Shown here piece after piece: positions 44,747 to 54,865 of a stretch of DNA of 64,000 bases. Position numbers and translations under genes: made by a program. The stretch spans positions 50,831 to 114,830 of the forward strand of contig CAXTVQ010000006.1 of assembly GCA_964247705.1 (NCBI GenBank), read 5' to 3'. Every line of letters starts with the position of its first letter. Position 1 is the first letter of the stretch. This stretch comes from LMUY01 sp964247705. Its GTDB lineage: Bacteria; Pseudomonadota; Alphaproteobacteria; Acetobacterales; Acetobacteraceae. The notes under the pieces were generated by a model that was not told where the DNA came from, did not search any database, and saw nothing but the letters and a program-made list of their open reading frames with translations.

Positions 44747-45499
44747 ATGCCAATGCTTGATTCAAAGTTTGCCAGCCCGTCCCTGCTCGAGTTCCGCCAG
44801 GTCAACACCCATTACGGCGACCTGCACGTGCTGAAGGACGTGAACTACGACATCGCGCAGGGGGAGATCGTCTGCCTGCTGGGCGGCAATGCCTGTGGCA
44901 AGTCCACCACGATGAAGACGATCATGGGCATCGTCCGCCCCACCACCGGCACCGTCCTGTTCGCCGGCCAGCCGATTGAGCGCCTATCCACGGCCGAGCG
45001 CGTGCGCCGCGGCCTCGCTCCCGTGCTGGAGGCGCGCCGCCTGTTCCCGCGCATGACGGTCTACGAAAACCTCGAGATGGGCGCCTATACCCGCAAACGC
45101 GGCCCGGAGTTCGATCAGGACCTGTCCCGCGTGTATGACCTGTTCCCCCGCGTGAAGGAGCGGCGCACCCAACTGGCCGGCACGCTTTCCGGCGGCGAGC
45201 AGCAGATGGTCGCGATCGGCCGCGCGCTGATGGCCCGCCCGCGGCTGATCTGCATGGACGAGCCTTCGATGGGGTTGTCGCCCCTGTTCGTCGAGCAGAC
45301 GTTCGAGATCATCCAGGCGATCAACCGCCAGGGCATGACGATCTTCATGGTCGAGCAGAACGCCAACATGGCGCTGCAGATCGCCCACCGGGCCTACGTC
45401 CTGCAGACGGGGCAGGTCGTGCTGAGCGGCACAGCGGCGGAGATGCGCGTCAACCCGGTGATCCGCGAGGCGTATCTGGGCGAGATGGCGGTGGCTTGA
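44747..45499 (+). CDS. livF: Liv-type ABC transporter ATPase LivF
   Basis: A 250-residue ATPase. Walker A reads GGNACGKST, slightly unlike the usual GxNGAGKTT; the signature is LSGGEQQMVAIGRALM, and Walker B is LICMDEPSMGLSP. ATG 44747 lies one base after the livG stop; TTG 44738 and ATG 44753 are alternatives. It completes the Liv operon. The downstream 33-residue frame at 45547 has a good ribosome site but is not clearly related. Confidence 0.93.
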   Translation: MPMLDSKFASPSLLEFRQVNTHYGDLHVLKDVNYDIAQGEIVCLLGGNACGKSTTMKTIMGIVRPTTGTVLFAGQPIERLSTAERVRRGLAPVLEARRLFPRMTVYENLEMGAYTRKRGPEFDQDLSRVYDLFPRVKERRTQLAGTLSGGEQQMVAIGRALMARPRLICMDEPSMGLSPLFVEQTFEIIQAINRQGMTIFMVEQNANMALQIAHRAYVLQTGQVVLSGTAAEMRVNPVIREAYLGEMAVA

Positions 45500-45546
45500 G
45501 CATACTGCGGCCGCTACGATCAGCCTGGTCTTGAGGAAGACGCGCC

Positions 45547-45648
45547 ATGCATGGTCAGAAGCAGTCCCTGCAGGTCATGCTGGACGTTGACATCGTGCGC
45601 CGTGCCAAGTGCATGACCGACCGGGTTCTCAGCCGAGCTTATCCCTGA
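45547..45648 (+). CDS. Possible 33-residue small protein
   Basis: A short frame (MHGQKQSLQVMLDVDIV and 16 more residues ending AYP) has GAGGAAG 8 bases upstream, better than chance. It encodes no known motif. It could be a small regulatory protein, a remnant or random. It lies between livF and the convergent binding-protein gene. Confidence 0.3.
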   Translation: MHGQKQSLQVMLDVDIVRRAKCMTDRVLSRAYP

Positions 45649-45696
45649 CCAACCACCGGGCGCTCCAAACGCTGGCCCGTTGAATGGGCCGAACCC

Positions 45697-47349
45697 TCAC
45701 TCCGGATGCCACTCCTCCGCCCGCTGGCTGAACGGCTGCCCCGTCCCGCTCGGACCATACCCCTTGAGCCATTTCGGGATCACGCCCGGGATCGCCATGA
45801 TGAACAGCGGCAGCGCCGGAAGCTGGTCGGCGTAGATCTCCTGCATCTTCGCCCAGGCCGCACGCTGCGCCGCCGCGTCCAGCTCCGTCTCGGACACCCG
45901 GATCTGCGCGTCGAAGGCCGGGTCGCTGAATCCGGTGAAGTTGGATCCGCCCCAATTGTTCGCCGCGGTCGGGATCGCGTCCGTGCCCAGCGTGCGGTCG
46001 GCACTCTCGCCCACCAGGCTGGTCCAGGTGTACATCACCATTCCCGAGAAGCTGAGGTGCTTGGTCGTCTCGCCGAACAGCGTGCGCGACGGCTCGAAGC
46101 GCAGCGTCGTCTCGACGCAGGCCTGTTTCCACTCGCTCTGGATCACCGCCAGCTCCAACTGGTTCAGCCGGAAGCCCGAGGCGGACAGCAGTTCGAACGA
46201 CAGCTTCTGGCCGTCCTTGTTGACGCACACCCCGTCCGCACCCGGCGTCCAGCCCGCCTCCGCGATCAGCTTGCGCGCACCCGGCAGATCGAACGCCACC
46301 GCCGGCACAGTTCGGTCGAACATCGGGTTCTGCGGGCTGACGAAGCTGGTGGCGATGGTGGACCGCCCGTCGAACAGCCGCTGGTTGATGGTCGGCCGGT
46401 CGATCGCCATCAGCAGCGCGCGGCGGATGCGCGGGTCGGCCAGGATGGGGTTGGTGTGCGCGGCGTCGATATGCTGGTAGGTCAGGCTGGGGAAATACAG
46501 GTAGGTGAAGCGGTCCGGATACTGCTTCTGCAGCGCCGTCTCCTGGTCCAGCGTGATGTTGTTGTCGATGTCGATGTCGCCCGACAGCAAGTTGGCCTGC
46601 AGCGCCGCCGTGTCGCCGATGTAGCGGAAGATGATGTGCTTGAACCCGGGCTTGGTGCCCGCCCAGTGCGGGTTCGGGACCAGCACGATCTGGTTGCCCG
46701 ACTGGTAGTCGCTGATCATGTAGGGCCCGTCCGCCAGGCCCGGCGTCGTCGGCGCGCGGTTGAACACCGTGGTGTTGATGTAGTCGCCGGCCGCCTTGCC
46801 CGCGTCATACACCGGGCCGTCGATGTGCTCGGGGATGATCTGGTCCCACTGCGCGAACGAGACCTGGATGTTCGGCAAATGCAACACCGCGGTATGCGGG
46901 TCCAACACCTCCACCCGGTCCGCCCGCGTCCAAGGGTTGGAGTTGCTGAACCCGGCCGCCGGGTCACGGCTGACGCGCCAGGTGAAGGCCAGATCCTGCG
47001 CCGTCACGGGCACGCCGTCGCTCCAGGCCAGGTCCGCTTTCAATTTGATCGTAACCGCCATGCCCTTCGTGCCATCCGGCCGGTCCTCGAGCTTGGCCAG
47101 CCCGTTCTCCAGCGTCGGCACGTCGGTGCACAGCAGGCAGATGAGCTTGCCGTCCGCGTCATAGGTCGTGACGGTTCGGATGGTGAACCCGATGATGTAG
47201 TTCTTGATCAGCAACGGATCGATCGAGGGGTGCAGCGAGGAGGGGAACTCGGCGATGCCGATTACCAGATCGTCCTTGGCCTGTGCGGCGCCAGCGGCCA
47301 TCAAGCCGGCCGCGAGGAGAAAGGCAGGGAGGCGGCGCAGGATCGTCAT
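45697..47349 (-). CDS. ABC transporter substrate-binding protein, family 5
   Basis: A 550-residue oligopeptide-type binding protein. A Sec signal (LRRLPAFLLAAGLMAAGAAQA) is followed by LVIGIAEFPSSLHPSIDP. The mature protein shows family 5 segments LKADLAWSDGVPVTAQDLAFTWRVSRDP and SGDIDIDNNITLDQET. It is the third orphan binding protein of this class in the window, with no permease in sight. It is divergent from the Cox-like genes. Confidence 0.87.
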   Translation of the reverse strand: MTILRRLPAFLLAAGLMAAGAAQAKDDLVIGIAEFPSSLHPSIDPLLIKNYIIGFTIRTVTTYDADGKLICLLCTDVPTLENGLAKLEDRPDGTKGMAVTIKLKADLAWSDGVPVTAQDLAFTWRVSRDPAAGFSNSNPWTRADRVEVLDPHTAVLHLPNIQVSFAQWDQIIPEHIDGPVYDAGKAAGDYINTTVFNRAPTTPGLADGPYMISDYQSGNQIVLVPNPHWAGTKPGFKHIIFRYIGDTAALQANLLSGDIDIDNNITLDQETALQKQYPDRFTYLYFPSLTYQHIDAAHTNPILADPRIRRALLMAIDRPTINQRLFDGRSTIATSFVSPQNPMFDRTVPAVAFDLPGARKLIAEAGWTPGADGVCVNKDGQKLSFELLSASGFRLNQLELAVIQSEWKQACVETTLRFEPSRTLFGETTKHLSFSGMVMYTWTSLVGESADRTLGTDAIPTAANNWGGSNFTGFSDPAFDAQIRVSETELDAAAQRAAWAKMQEIYADQLPALPLFIMAIPGVIPKWLKGYGPSGTGQPFSQRAEEWHPE

Positions 47350-47488
47350 CGTTTGCTCTCAGTTGTCCAGGCAGGGGCAGCAATCGCCATGCCAGCGCTC
47401 GCCGGCGTGGTTCGAACGCCTCACTCTTGACCGATCGGCCTTCCCCGCCACACTCTAAGGCCTAATTCGAGAACACGGGAGAACAGCC

Positions 47489-47980
<492 letters not shown>

Positions 47981-47992
47981 GGGAAGCAAACG

Positions 47993-48784
47993 ATGTACGA
48001 TTTTACATACAGCAAGCCGGGTTCGGTTGCCGAGGTCGTCAAGATGATGGGCGACGATATGGAGGCCAAGGTGCTTGCCGGGGGGCAAACCTTCATCCCC
48101 GTCCTGAAGCAGCGGCTGAACAAGCCGTCCGCCATCATCGACCTCCACGCGCTGGACCTCGTCGGCATCACGGCAACGGCCGACAAGATCACGATCGGCG
48201 CCATGACCACCCACGGCGCGATCACCGCGGACAAGGCGATTCAGGAGAAGATCCCGGGGCTCGCCAAGATGGCAGGCTGGATCGGCGATACCCAAGTCCG
48301 CCACCGCGGCACGATGGGCGGCTCGCTTGCCAACAACGACCCGTCCTCCTGCTACCCGGCCGCCGCCCTGGCGCTGGGTGCGACCATCGTCACGGACAAG
48401 CGCCGGATTCCGATCGATGAATACTTCCAGGGGATGTTCACCACCGCCCTGGCGCCGGACGAGCTGATCACCTCGGTCGAGTTTCCGATCCCGGAAAAAA
48501 GCAACTACGAGAAGTTCCGCAACCCGGCATCCCGCTACGCCATGGTCGGCGTGTTCGTCGCCCGTGGCCCGGCGGGCGTGCGCGTCGCCATCACCGGCGC
48601 CGCACAGGACGGCGTGTTCCGCCACACCGCGATGGAGCAGGCGCTGACCTCCAACTGGTCGGCCGACGCGGTCAAGGACATTAAGACTCCCGCCGACGGC
48701 CTCAACAGCGACATCCACGCCTCGGCCGAGTACCGCGCCCACCTCATCGGCGTGATGGCCAAGCGCGCCGTAGCGGGCTGCTGA
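47993..48784 (+). CDS. FAD-binding subunit of a CoxM-like molybdoenzyme
   Basis: A 263-residue medium subunit. The FAD-binding motif AGGQTFIPVLKQRL is near 31-44, and the second, HRGTMGGSLANNDPSSCYPAAALALGA, is near 103-129. Together with the upstream FeS subunit it would transfer electrons from a Mo site to a quinone or other acceptor. CoxL is missing from this neighbourhood; the next genes code for a small monooxygenase-like protein and an unrelated flavoprotein. Confidence 0.9.
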   Translation: MYDFTYSKPGSVAEVVKMMGDDMEAKVLAGGQTFIPVLKQRLNKPSAIIDLHALDLVGITATADKITIGAMTTHGAITADKAIQEKIPGLAKMAGWIGDTQVRHRGTMGGSLANNDPSSCYPAAALALGATIVTDKRRIPIDEYFQGMFTTALAPDELITSVEFPIPEKSNYEKFRNPASRYAMVGVFVARGPAGVRVAITGAAQDGVFRHTAMEQALTSNWSADAVKDIKTPADGLNSDIHASAEYRAHLIGVMAKRAVAGC

Positions 48785-48787
48785 GCA

Positions 48788-49090
48788 GTGTCGGACGCCC
48801 AACCCGTCCACCTTGTGGCCGAGTGCCGGGCCAAGCCGGGTCAGGAGGACGCGTTGCGCCGCGTCCTCCACGCCGCGGTCGAACCGTCGCGGCGTGATGC
48901 GGGCGTGCAGTCCTACATGCTGCACGAGGATACCAAGCAAGCGGGCCACTTCTTCTTCGTCGAGCTGTATGCCAGCCGGGACGCGCTGAAGCAGCATATG
49001 GCGCAGCCGCACTTCAAGACGCTCGTCGCCGAGTCGAAGGATCTGATCGACGGCGAGTTCAAGATGGCGATGCTCAACCCGGTCGAGTGA
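48788..49090 (+). CDS. Antibiotic biosynthesis monooxygenase (ABM) domain protein
   Basis: A 100-residue dimeric alpha-beta barrel protein of the ABM/quinol monooxygenase group. Typical features are HLVAECRAKPGQEDALRRVL and the SYMLHEDTKQAGHFFFVELYASRDALKQHM run, with the His of HMAQPHFK. GTG 48788 lies 3 bases after the CoxM stop. It may be a quinol monooxygenase or a simple binding protein. The stop overlaps the next start. Confidence 0.8.
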   Translation: MSDAQPVHLVAECRAKPGQEDALRRVLHAAVEPSRRDAGVQSYMLHEDTKQAGHFFFVELYASRDALKQHMAQPHFKTLVAESKDLIDGEFKMAMLNPVE

Positions 49091-50385
49091 CGCAGCAGCC
49101 GGAGGCTGGTCGCGGAGCAGGGGTTGTCGTCATCGGCGGGGGCATCGTCGGCCTCTGCTGCGCGATCGAACTGCTCCGGGACGGCCACGCCGTAACCCTG
49201 CTTGAACCCGAAAGTCCGGGCGGCCAGCACCAGGCCAGCTACGGCAACGGCGCGTGGTTCAGTCCTGCCTCCGTCGTCCCAACATCCCTGCCGGGAGCCT
49301 GGCGCAACGTGCCGGGTTATCTCCGAGATCCGCTCGGACCCCTTGCGATCCGTTGGCGCTATCTCCCGCAGCTATTGCCCTGGCTGCTCCGCTACTTGCG
49401 CGCCGGCAGCACCGTCCCGCGGGTGGAAGCCACCGCCCGCGCCCTCCGCGCCCTGATTGCAGACGCACCGGACCGTCACCGCCGCCTTGCCGACGAGGCT
49501 GGCGTGCCCGGCCTCGTCGCTCGCCAAGGCCTGCTGTACATCTATCCATCGCGCGCCGCCTTCGAGGCCGAAACCTTGGCCTGGCGCTTGCGCCGCGACA
49601 ACGGCGTCCGCTGGATCGAGCTGTCCGAGGACGAGCTCCGGCAACAGGAACCCTCGCTCGACCGCCGTTATACGTTCGGCGTGCTGGTGGAGGAGGGAGC
49701 GCACTGCCTCGATCCCGGCGCCTACCTCGCCGCCTTGGCCGCCCATGCCCACTCGCTCGGCATGCAGCACCGGCGTGGCAACGCGACCGGCTTCGCTATC
49801 CGGGCTGGCCGCTTGCACGCCGTCCGCACCCGCGCCGGTGACCTCGCTGCCACGAAGGCCGTCATTGCCGCTGGCGCACGGTCCGGCCCGCTCGCTGCCG
49901 CCGCGGGCGACCGGGTGCCGCTCGAAACCGAACGCGGCTACCACGTCGCTATCGCGTCGCCCGAAGCGGTCCCACGCCACCCCGTCATGCCCAGCGACGG
50001 CAAGATGGCCCATACCGTCACCGGCGGCGCGCTGCGGATCGCCGGCCAGATCGAGTTGGCGAGCCTGGACGCGCCACCCGACTGGCGCCGTGCCGGGATC
50101 CTGCGGGACTTTGCGCTCCGCACCTACCCAGGGCTGCCGCGCGATCTGCCGGAAGACCGCATTTCGGTTTGGATGGGCCACCGCCCGTCGATCGCCGACG
50201 GCTTGCCGGTGATCGGTCCGGCCACGGCCTGCGCAGACATCGTGCACGCGTTCGGACACGGCCATATCGGGCTCGCGTCGGGTCCGCTCACCGGCCGACT
50301 GGTCGCCGATCTCGTCCTTGGCACGACCCCCGTGGTCGACCCGGCACCCTACCGCGCGACCCGTTTCCAGTGGTTCATGCAATAG
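49087..50385 (+). CDS. FAD-dependent D-amino acid dehydrogenase-like oxidoreductase
   Basis: A 432-residue DadA-type DAO-fold dehydrogenase. The FAD motif VVVIGGGIVGLCCAIELL is near residue 13, and the C-terminal RISVWMGHRPSIADGLPVIGP and GHGHIGLASGP are strongly family-typical. It oxidises a D-amino acid or related amine and passes electrons to the respiratory chain. GTG 49087 overlaps the previous stop by 4 bases, so the two are co-translated. Confidence 0.85.
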   Translation: MTQQPEAGRGAGVVVIGGGIVGLCCAIELLRDGHAVTLLEPESPGGQHQASYGNGAWFSPASVVPTSLPGAWRNVPGYLRDPLGPLAIRWRYLPQLLPWLLRYLRAGSTVPRVEATARALRALIADAPDRHRRLADEAGVPGLVARQGLLYIYPSRAAFEAETLAWRLRRDNGVRWIELSEDELRQQEPSLDRRYTFGVLVEEGAHCLDPGAYLAALAAHAHSLGMQHRRGNATGFAIRAGRLHAVRTRAGDLAATKAVIAAGARSGPLAAAAGDRVPLETERGYHVAIASPEAVPRHPVMPSDGKMAHTVTGGALRIAGQIELASLDAPPDWRRAGILRDFALRTYPGLPRDLPEDRISVWMGHRPSIADGLPVIGPATACADIVHAFGHGHIGLASGPLTGRLVADLVLGTTPVVDPAPYRATRFQWFMQ

Positions 50386-50400
50386 GGCGCCGTTCTCGGG

Positions 50401-50853
50401 TCAACGCCGCTTCGCTGCAGCCGGCGGGGTCGCCTGCTGCCGGAACAGCGTATCCGCGGCCTGCTTCTGGGTCGGCGACAAGCTCGCGTACAGGCTGTCG
50501 AACGCCGTAGAAAGCTTGCCCGTGTCGTCCGCGTAGGCGCGGGCCAGCGAAGCGTAGGAGTGCATGTTGTCCACCGCCGTCATCGTCGCGGCACCGCTGG
50601 CTCGCTGCTGGAACAGTTGCTCCGTGCTGGCCGCGTCCTCGCGCATCGCCACCGCGAACGCGTCCCATAGCGGTGTTTGCTCGGCCGTGATCCCTAGCGC
50701 CGAATGAAGCGCCGTGATCCGTTGCTCCACGGCGGCGTTGGCCGGGGCCGTATTGGTGGCCGTCGCGGCCGTCTGGGCGGAAGCTGCGCCGGCCAGGCCG
50801 CTGCAAAGCAGCAGGGTCGCCAGTGTGGTTCGCAGACATTGGTTCGTCATCAT
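50401..50853 (-). CDS. Spy/CpxP-like LTXXQ-motif periplasmic protein
   Basis: A 150-residue protein with a Sec signal peptide (LRTTLATLLLCSGLAGAASAQ) and a helical mature part with paired LTxxQ-like motifs (LGITAEQTPLWDAF and LSPTQKQAADTLF). Spy and CpxP proteins act as periplasmic chaperones or stress sensors. ATG 50853 has GGAG upstream; a second ATG follows at once. The longer frame to 51243 runs antisense through a repeat-rich gene and is unlikely. Confidence 0.75.
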   Translation of the reverse strand: MMTNQCLRTTLATLLLCSGLAGAASAQTAATATNTAPANAAVEQRITALHSALGITAEQTPLWDAFAVAMREDAASTEQLFQQRASGAATMTAVDNMHSYASLARAYADDTGKLSTAFDSLYASLSPTQKQAADTLFRQQATPPAAAKRR

Positions 50854-50881
50854 CGTGCTCCGTCGTGGAGGGTGTTGTGCA

Positions 50882-51928
50882 TCAACGCCGCCAGTCACCG
50901 TGCCAGCCGCCGCCGCGGTAACCGCCGCCCCGGAAGTCCCCGCCCCGCCAAGGGCCACCGCGCCATCCGCCGCCGTAGTACCCGCCATGACGCCAGCCGC
51001 CGTATACCGGTACGCCATAGCCAGGCACCGCATAGGCCAACACCGGCGGCCGAACTGCGTAAGGCACCAGGGGCAACACGGCGGCCGCCCGCCGTATCGC
51101 CACCGTCGCCGTAAGGTATGCGCCGGTGATATATCCATCCTCGCGCCAACCCTGCGGTATTGCGATTGCCGCCAGTTCCGGCGGTGCGATCGGCAATCCG
51201 CAGGCGGGCGGTGCCACGACGATCGGCGGCGATGCAGCCGCAACGATCGCGGGCGGCGGAAGCACGACCAAGGGTGGCGGTGACGCGGCGGCGATCAGCG
51301 GCCCAGCCTCCACCACCGGCGCCACGTCGGCGCCGACGGCGAATGGCGGCGCCGGCGCGATCAGCGGCAATCCCACGATGATCGGCGGCGGCAGGACGTA
51401 GATCGGCGGCGGCACCACGTAGAGCGGCGGCGCATAGACCGCCTCGAACCCCACCGCCGCGAAGGCGCCGAACACCAGGGCACTGCCGAAGACACCCGGC
51501 CCACCCCAGCCCCACGCACGCCCCTAGTCGTAGTCGCGGGAGCCGTACCCGCGCGCGCCGTACACTCCCGGCCCGAACCCACGCACGCCCCCGGCGAAGG
51601 CCGGACCGGCGAACCGTCCAGGTCCGTGGGCGTATCCGCCGCCGAAGCGGGGACCGAACCCGCGTGGGCCGGCAAACCCAGGTCCTCCGAAACGAGCGCC
51701 GCCGCCGAAGCGGGGACCACCGAAACCGCCCCCGAATCGTGGGCCGCCGCCGAACCCTCCGCCGAAGTGCGGCCCACCGCGAAACTGGCCACCCCCAAAA
51801 TGCCCACCGCCGAAACCCCCACCGCCAAACCCCGCGCGAGCCTGCGCCGGGGGCGCGGACGCCATGGCCAGCGACGCCACCAAGGCCGCTGTCAGCACGG
51901 AACGGAAAACCTTCACCAAGGCCGGCAC
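50882..51928 (-). pseudogene. Gly/Pro-rich envelope protein gene split by an in-frame amber codon
   Basis: Two reading blocks, 51524-51928 (134 residues) and 50882-51475 and beyond, lie in one frame and are separated only by TAG at 51524-51526. The first has a Sec signal (VLTAALVASLAMASAPPAQARA) and FGGG-repeats. After the TAG the frame runs on as GRAWGWGGPGVFGSALVFGAF and a Pro/Val-rich and Gly/Trp-rich tail, as a single protein of this class would. Together the parts make about 348 residues. The amber may be a nonsense mutation, a read-through site or an error. The function is unknown. Confidence 0.65.
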
Positions 51929-52028
51929 CTCCAGGATCTGTCCCCAGTCAACGCCCCATTGATGTCGGAAATGTATCTGCCAGCCGCAGGATTCTCCGGC
52001 TCAGTGGGTCGTGATGCAGTCGGCCCGG

Positions 52029-53249
52029 TTAACGCCTGGGCCGCGCCCGGGACACGGTCACGACGGGCCCAGCCACCATGCGGCGATTCACCGAGACGCG
52101 GCTGGCGTACATGGTGTGCCCACGCCAAACGACCCGCCGGGTCCGGTAGCTCGCGGCCATCACCGCCGCCGCCATCGCCTCGCGCAGGGGCAGCAGCAGC
52201 ACCGGCGCCCGCAACGCCCGGCCGTGCTGGCAGCCGCCCACCATCGGCCGCAGGCTCCGGTCCATTCCAAGCGCAGTCGCCGCACGGGTCGTCCAGGCCA
52301 GCATCACCAGCAACTCCGCCCATTGCGCGAACCCGGCTAATATACAGGCGACCCCGGCCAGCACGATCGGGAACTGCAGCACGGACGCCGCATACCCGAC
52401 CGGCGCCTGGGCCCGAATCGTGCGCGCCCAACGCAGCTCGTGCTCGAACCCGGCCGCAAGCGTTGCTTCGGCCACCGTCGTCGCCGGCAGCGTCGCGGCC
52501 AAGCCCACCGTCAACCCCTGCGCCCGCACCAGCCCTCCGAGCCGTGCATCGTCCGCCAGGTGGTCGGCCAGCGCTGGCAAGCCGCCAACCCGGGCCAGCG
52601 TGTCGCGCCGGATCGCCATCGTCACCCCCAGGCAGTCCTGCCGCCCCAAGCCGCGGGCCAGCAGCACCCCGGGCAGGAAAGCGTAGGTGATCTGCGCCGC
52701 CGCCAAGCGCTCCGGCAACCGGTTCGTGGCCGGCAGCCCGACGGACAGGGTGGTCACCAGCCCGACACCCGGCGCTGCCAACGCCGCGACCACGCAGCGC
52801 AAATAGTCGGGCGCCACATGCAGGTCGCTGTCTGCGATCACCAGCACGTCGTGCCGGGCTGCAGCCGACATGTTGATCAGGTTCGAAACCTTGCGGTTGC
52901 TGCCGTGCTGCCGGTCGCACACCACCAGGTCCATATCGACCAGCGGGAATTGCCGGCGCAGCGCTCCCACCATCGCCACCGCCGGGTCATGCGGGTGGGA
53001 TACGCCGAACACCAACTGCACGTGCGGGTAATCCTGGCGGCAGAACGTCATCAACGCGTCCATCAGCAGCGGCTCGTCGCCATGCAGCGGCTTCAGCACG
53101 GTCACCGGCGGATAGCGCTCGAGCGTTCCGGCCGGCCGCCGGGCGAACCGCCGCACGAGCTGGCCGCCAGCCACCGCCTGAACGATGCCCAAACCAGCGG
53201 CGGCCGCGGCCACGAACGACGCGCAACTCTCGACCACGGACGTTTCCAT
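52029..53249 (-). CDS. hpnI: HpnI-like hopanoid glycosyltransferase
   Basis: A 406-residue GT2-family membrane glycosyltransferase. An N-terminal helix (about 8-28) is followed by the catalytic domain with VTVLKPLHGDEPLL, IADSDLHV (DXD-like) and the acceptor-side motif ELRWARTIRA. C-terminal hydrophobic helices anchor it. The pattern matches HpnI, which adds a GlcNAc moiety to bacteriohopanetetrol. Other hpn genes are not in this window. Start 53249 is the first Met with a reasonable N-terminus; the frame continues to 53447. Confidence 0.82.
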   Translation of the reverse strand: METSVVESCASFVAAAAAGLGIVQAVAGGQLVRRFARRPAGTLERYPPVTVLKPLHGDEPLLMDALMTFCRQDYPHVQLVFGVSHPHDPAVAMVGALRRQFPLVDMDLVVCDRQHGSNRKVSNLINMSAAARHDVLVIADSDLHVAPDYLRCVVAALAAPGVGLVTTLSVGLPATNRLPERLAAAQITYAFLPGVLLARGLGRQDCLGVTMAIRRDTLARVGGLPALADHLADDARLGGLVRAQGLTVGLAATLPATTVAEATLAAGFEHELRWARTIRAQAPVGYAASVLQFPIVLAGVACILAGFAQWAELLVMLAWTTRAATALGMDRSLRPMVGGCQHGRALRAPVLLLPLREAMAAAVMAASYRTRRVVWRGHTMYASRVSVNRRMVAGPVVTVSRARPRR

Positions 53250-53394
53250 GACCGTTGATGTGGCGCAACCAACCGGCCCCGCCAAGACCAAACTTTTGAC
53301 ATCCGCCACCGCGGGCACCAACGCACCTGCAGCAATGGTTTGAAACAGCGCTCCGCCATACCGATCTACACGGCTCACTACGAGGGGACCCGCT

Positions 53395-54732
53395 ATGGCC
53401 CGGCAGCTTCGTCTTGGCGCGTTCATGCGCCCTGTCAGCATCCACACTGCCTGGTGGCGCTACCCCGGCGGCTGGCCGGATGCCAACTTCAACTTCGCCC
53501 ACCTGAAGTACTTCGCCCAGACCCTCGAGCGCGGCAAGTTCGACGCGTTCTTCATGGCCGACCACCTGGCCGTGCTGAACATGTCGATGGACGCCCTCAA
53601 GCGCAGCGCCACCGTCACCTCGTTCGACCCGCTGACCCTGCTGCCGGCGCTCGCTGTCGTGACCGAACGGCTGGGCCTGGTCGCCACTGCGTCGACCACG
53701 TTCGAGCAGCCCTACATCATCGCCCGCAAGTTCGCCTCGCTCGACCACCTCAGCAACGGGCGCGCCGGCTGGAACATCGTCACCACCGCCAACCCGGACG
53801 CGGCGCTCAATTTCGGCATGGACGACCAGATGGAACACGACGAGCGCTACCACCGCGCCCGCGAGTTCTACGACGTCGTCACCGGCCTATGGGATAGCTG
53901 GGCCGACGACGCTTTCACCATGGATGTGGCCAACGGTGTGTTCTTCGACCCGGCGAAGCTCCACGTGCTGAACCACAAGGGCAAGTATCTTTCCGTCCGC
54001 GGCCCGCTCAACGTCGCCCGCTCCCCCCAAGGCTGGCCGGTGATCGTCCAGGCCGGCGCGTCGGAGGCCGGCCGCCAGCTCGCCGCCGAAACCGCCGAAG
54101 TCGTGTTCGCCAGCGCACTCACCATGGCCGACGGCCAGCGCTACTACGCCGACGTCAAGGGCCGCATGGCCAAGCTCGGCCGCAACCCCGACCACCTGAA
54201 GGTGCTGCCCGGCGTGCTCGTCATCGTCGGCGACACCGCGGCGGAGGCGGAGGCCAAGCACGCGGCGCTCGACAGCCTCGTCCATACGGACAGCGCGCTG
54301 CCGAACCTGTCCATGCGTCTCGGCACCGACGCGTCCAAGTTCGAGCTGGACGCGCCTTTGCCGCCGATCCCGCCCACCAACGCCGGCCAAAGCGGCCGCC
54401 AGGCCATGGTCGACCTTGCCGCGCGCGAGAACCTCACCGTGCGCCAACTCGCCCAGCGTGTCGGCGGCTACGGCGGCCTGACCATGACCGGCACGCCCGC
54501 CATGATCGCCGATCAGATGGAAGCCTGGCTGATGAGCAATGCCTGCGACGGCTTCAACGTCATGTTCCCGTTCCTTCCCGCCGGGCTGGAGGATTTCGTG
54601 GACAAGGTCGTACCCGAACTACAGCGCCGCGGCCTGTTCCGCCGCGAGTACGAAGGCGCCACCCTGCGCGAAAACCTTGGGCTACCCCGCCCGGAAAACC
54701 ACTTCTTCGCCCAGCAGAAAGCCGCCGAGTAG
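53395..54732 (+). CDS. LLM flavin-dependent monooxygenase, NtaA/DszA type
   Basis: A 445-residue luciferase-like monooxygenase. The start ATG 53395 has GAGGGG upstream. It has the characteristic AWWRYPGGWPDANFNFAHLKYFAQ, FFMADHLAVLN, STTFEQPYIIARKFASLDHLSNGRAGWNIVTT and WPVIVQAGASEAGRQLAAETAEVVF blocks. These two-component enzymes use FMNH2 and O2 to act on NTA, EDTA, sulfones or similar substrates. The reductase at 22826 could serve it but is 30 kb away. Confidence 0.9.
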   Translation: MARQLRLGAFMRPVSIHTAWWRYPGGWPDANFNFAHLKYFAQTLERGKFDAFFMADHLAVLNMSMDALKRSATVTSFDPLTLLPALAVVTERLGLVATASTTFEQPYIIARKFASLDHLSNGRAGWNIVTTANPDAALNFGMDDQMEHDERYHRAREFYDVVTGLWDSWADDAFTMDVANGVFFDPAKLHVLNHKGKYLSVRGPLNVARSPQGWPVIVQAGASEAGRQLAAETAEVVFASALTMADGQRYYADVKGRMAKLGRNPDHLKVLPGVLVIVGDTAAEAEAKHAALDSLVHTDSALPNLSMRLGTDASKFELDAPLPPIPPTNAGQSGRQAMVDLAARENLTVRQLAQRVGGYGGLTMTGTPAMIADQMEAWLMSNACDGFNVMFPFLPAGLEDFVDKVVPELQRRGLFRREYEGATLRENLGLPRPENHFFAQQKAAE

Positions 54733-54763
54733 TAGCTGGGCGTGAGCCGACCGGCCGCGCCGT

Positions 54764-54795
54764 TCTCCCTCTCCGGTGAGGCACGGAGGGGGAGA
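54764..54795. terminator. Hairpin after the LLM gene
   Basis: Arms TCTCCCTCTCCG (54764-54775) and CGGAGGGGGAGA (54784-54795) pair at 11 of 12 positions around an 8-nt loop. It sits 31 bases after the LLM stop codon and before the tRNA-Ser gene, with no U-run. A factor-dependent terminator or repeat element is likely. Confidence 0.45.
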
Positions 54796-54865
54796 GTGCC
54801 GCTGCGATCGCGTACTCTACCGTGTGAGGCCACCTGCGCGCTGCCGAACTGACGACACGTTGGGG

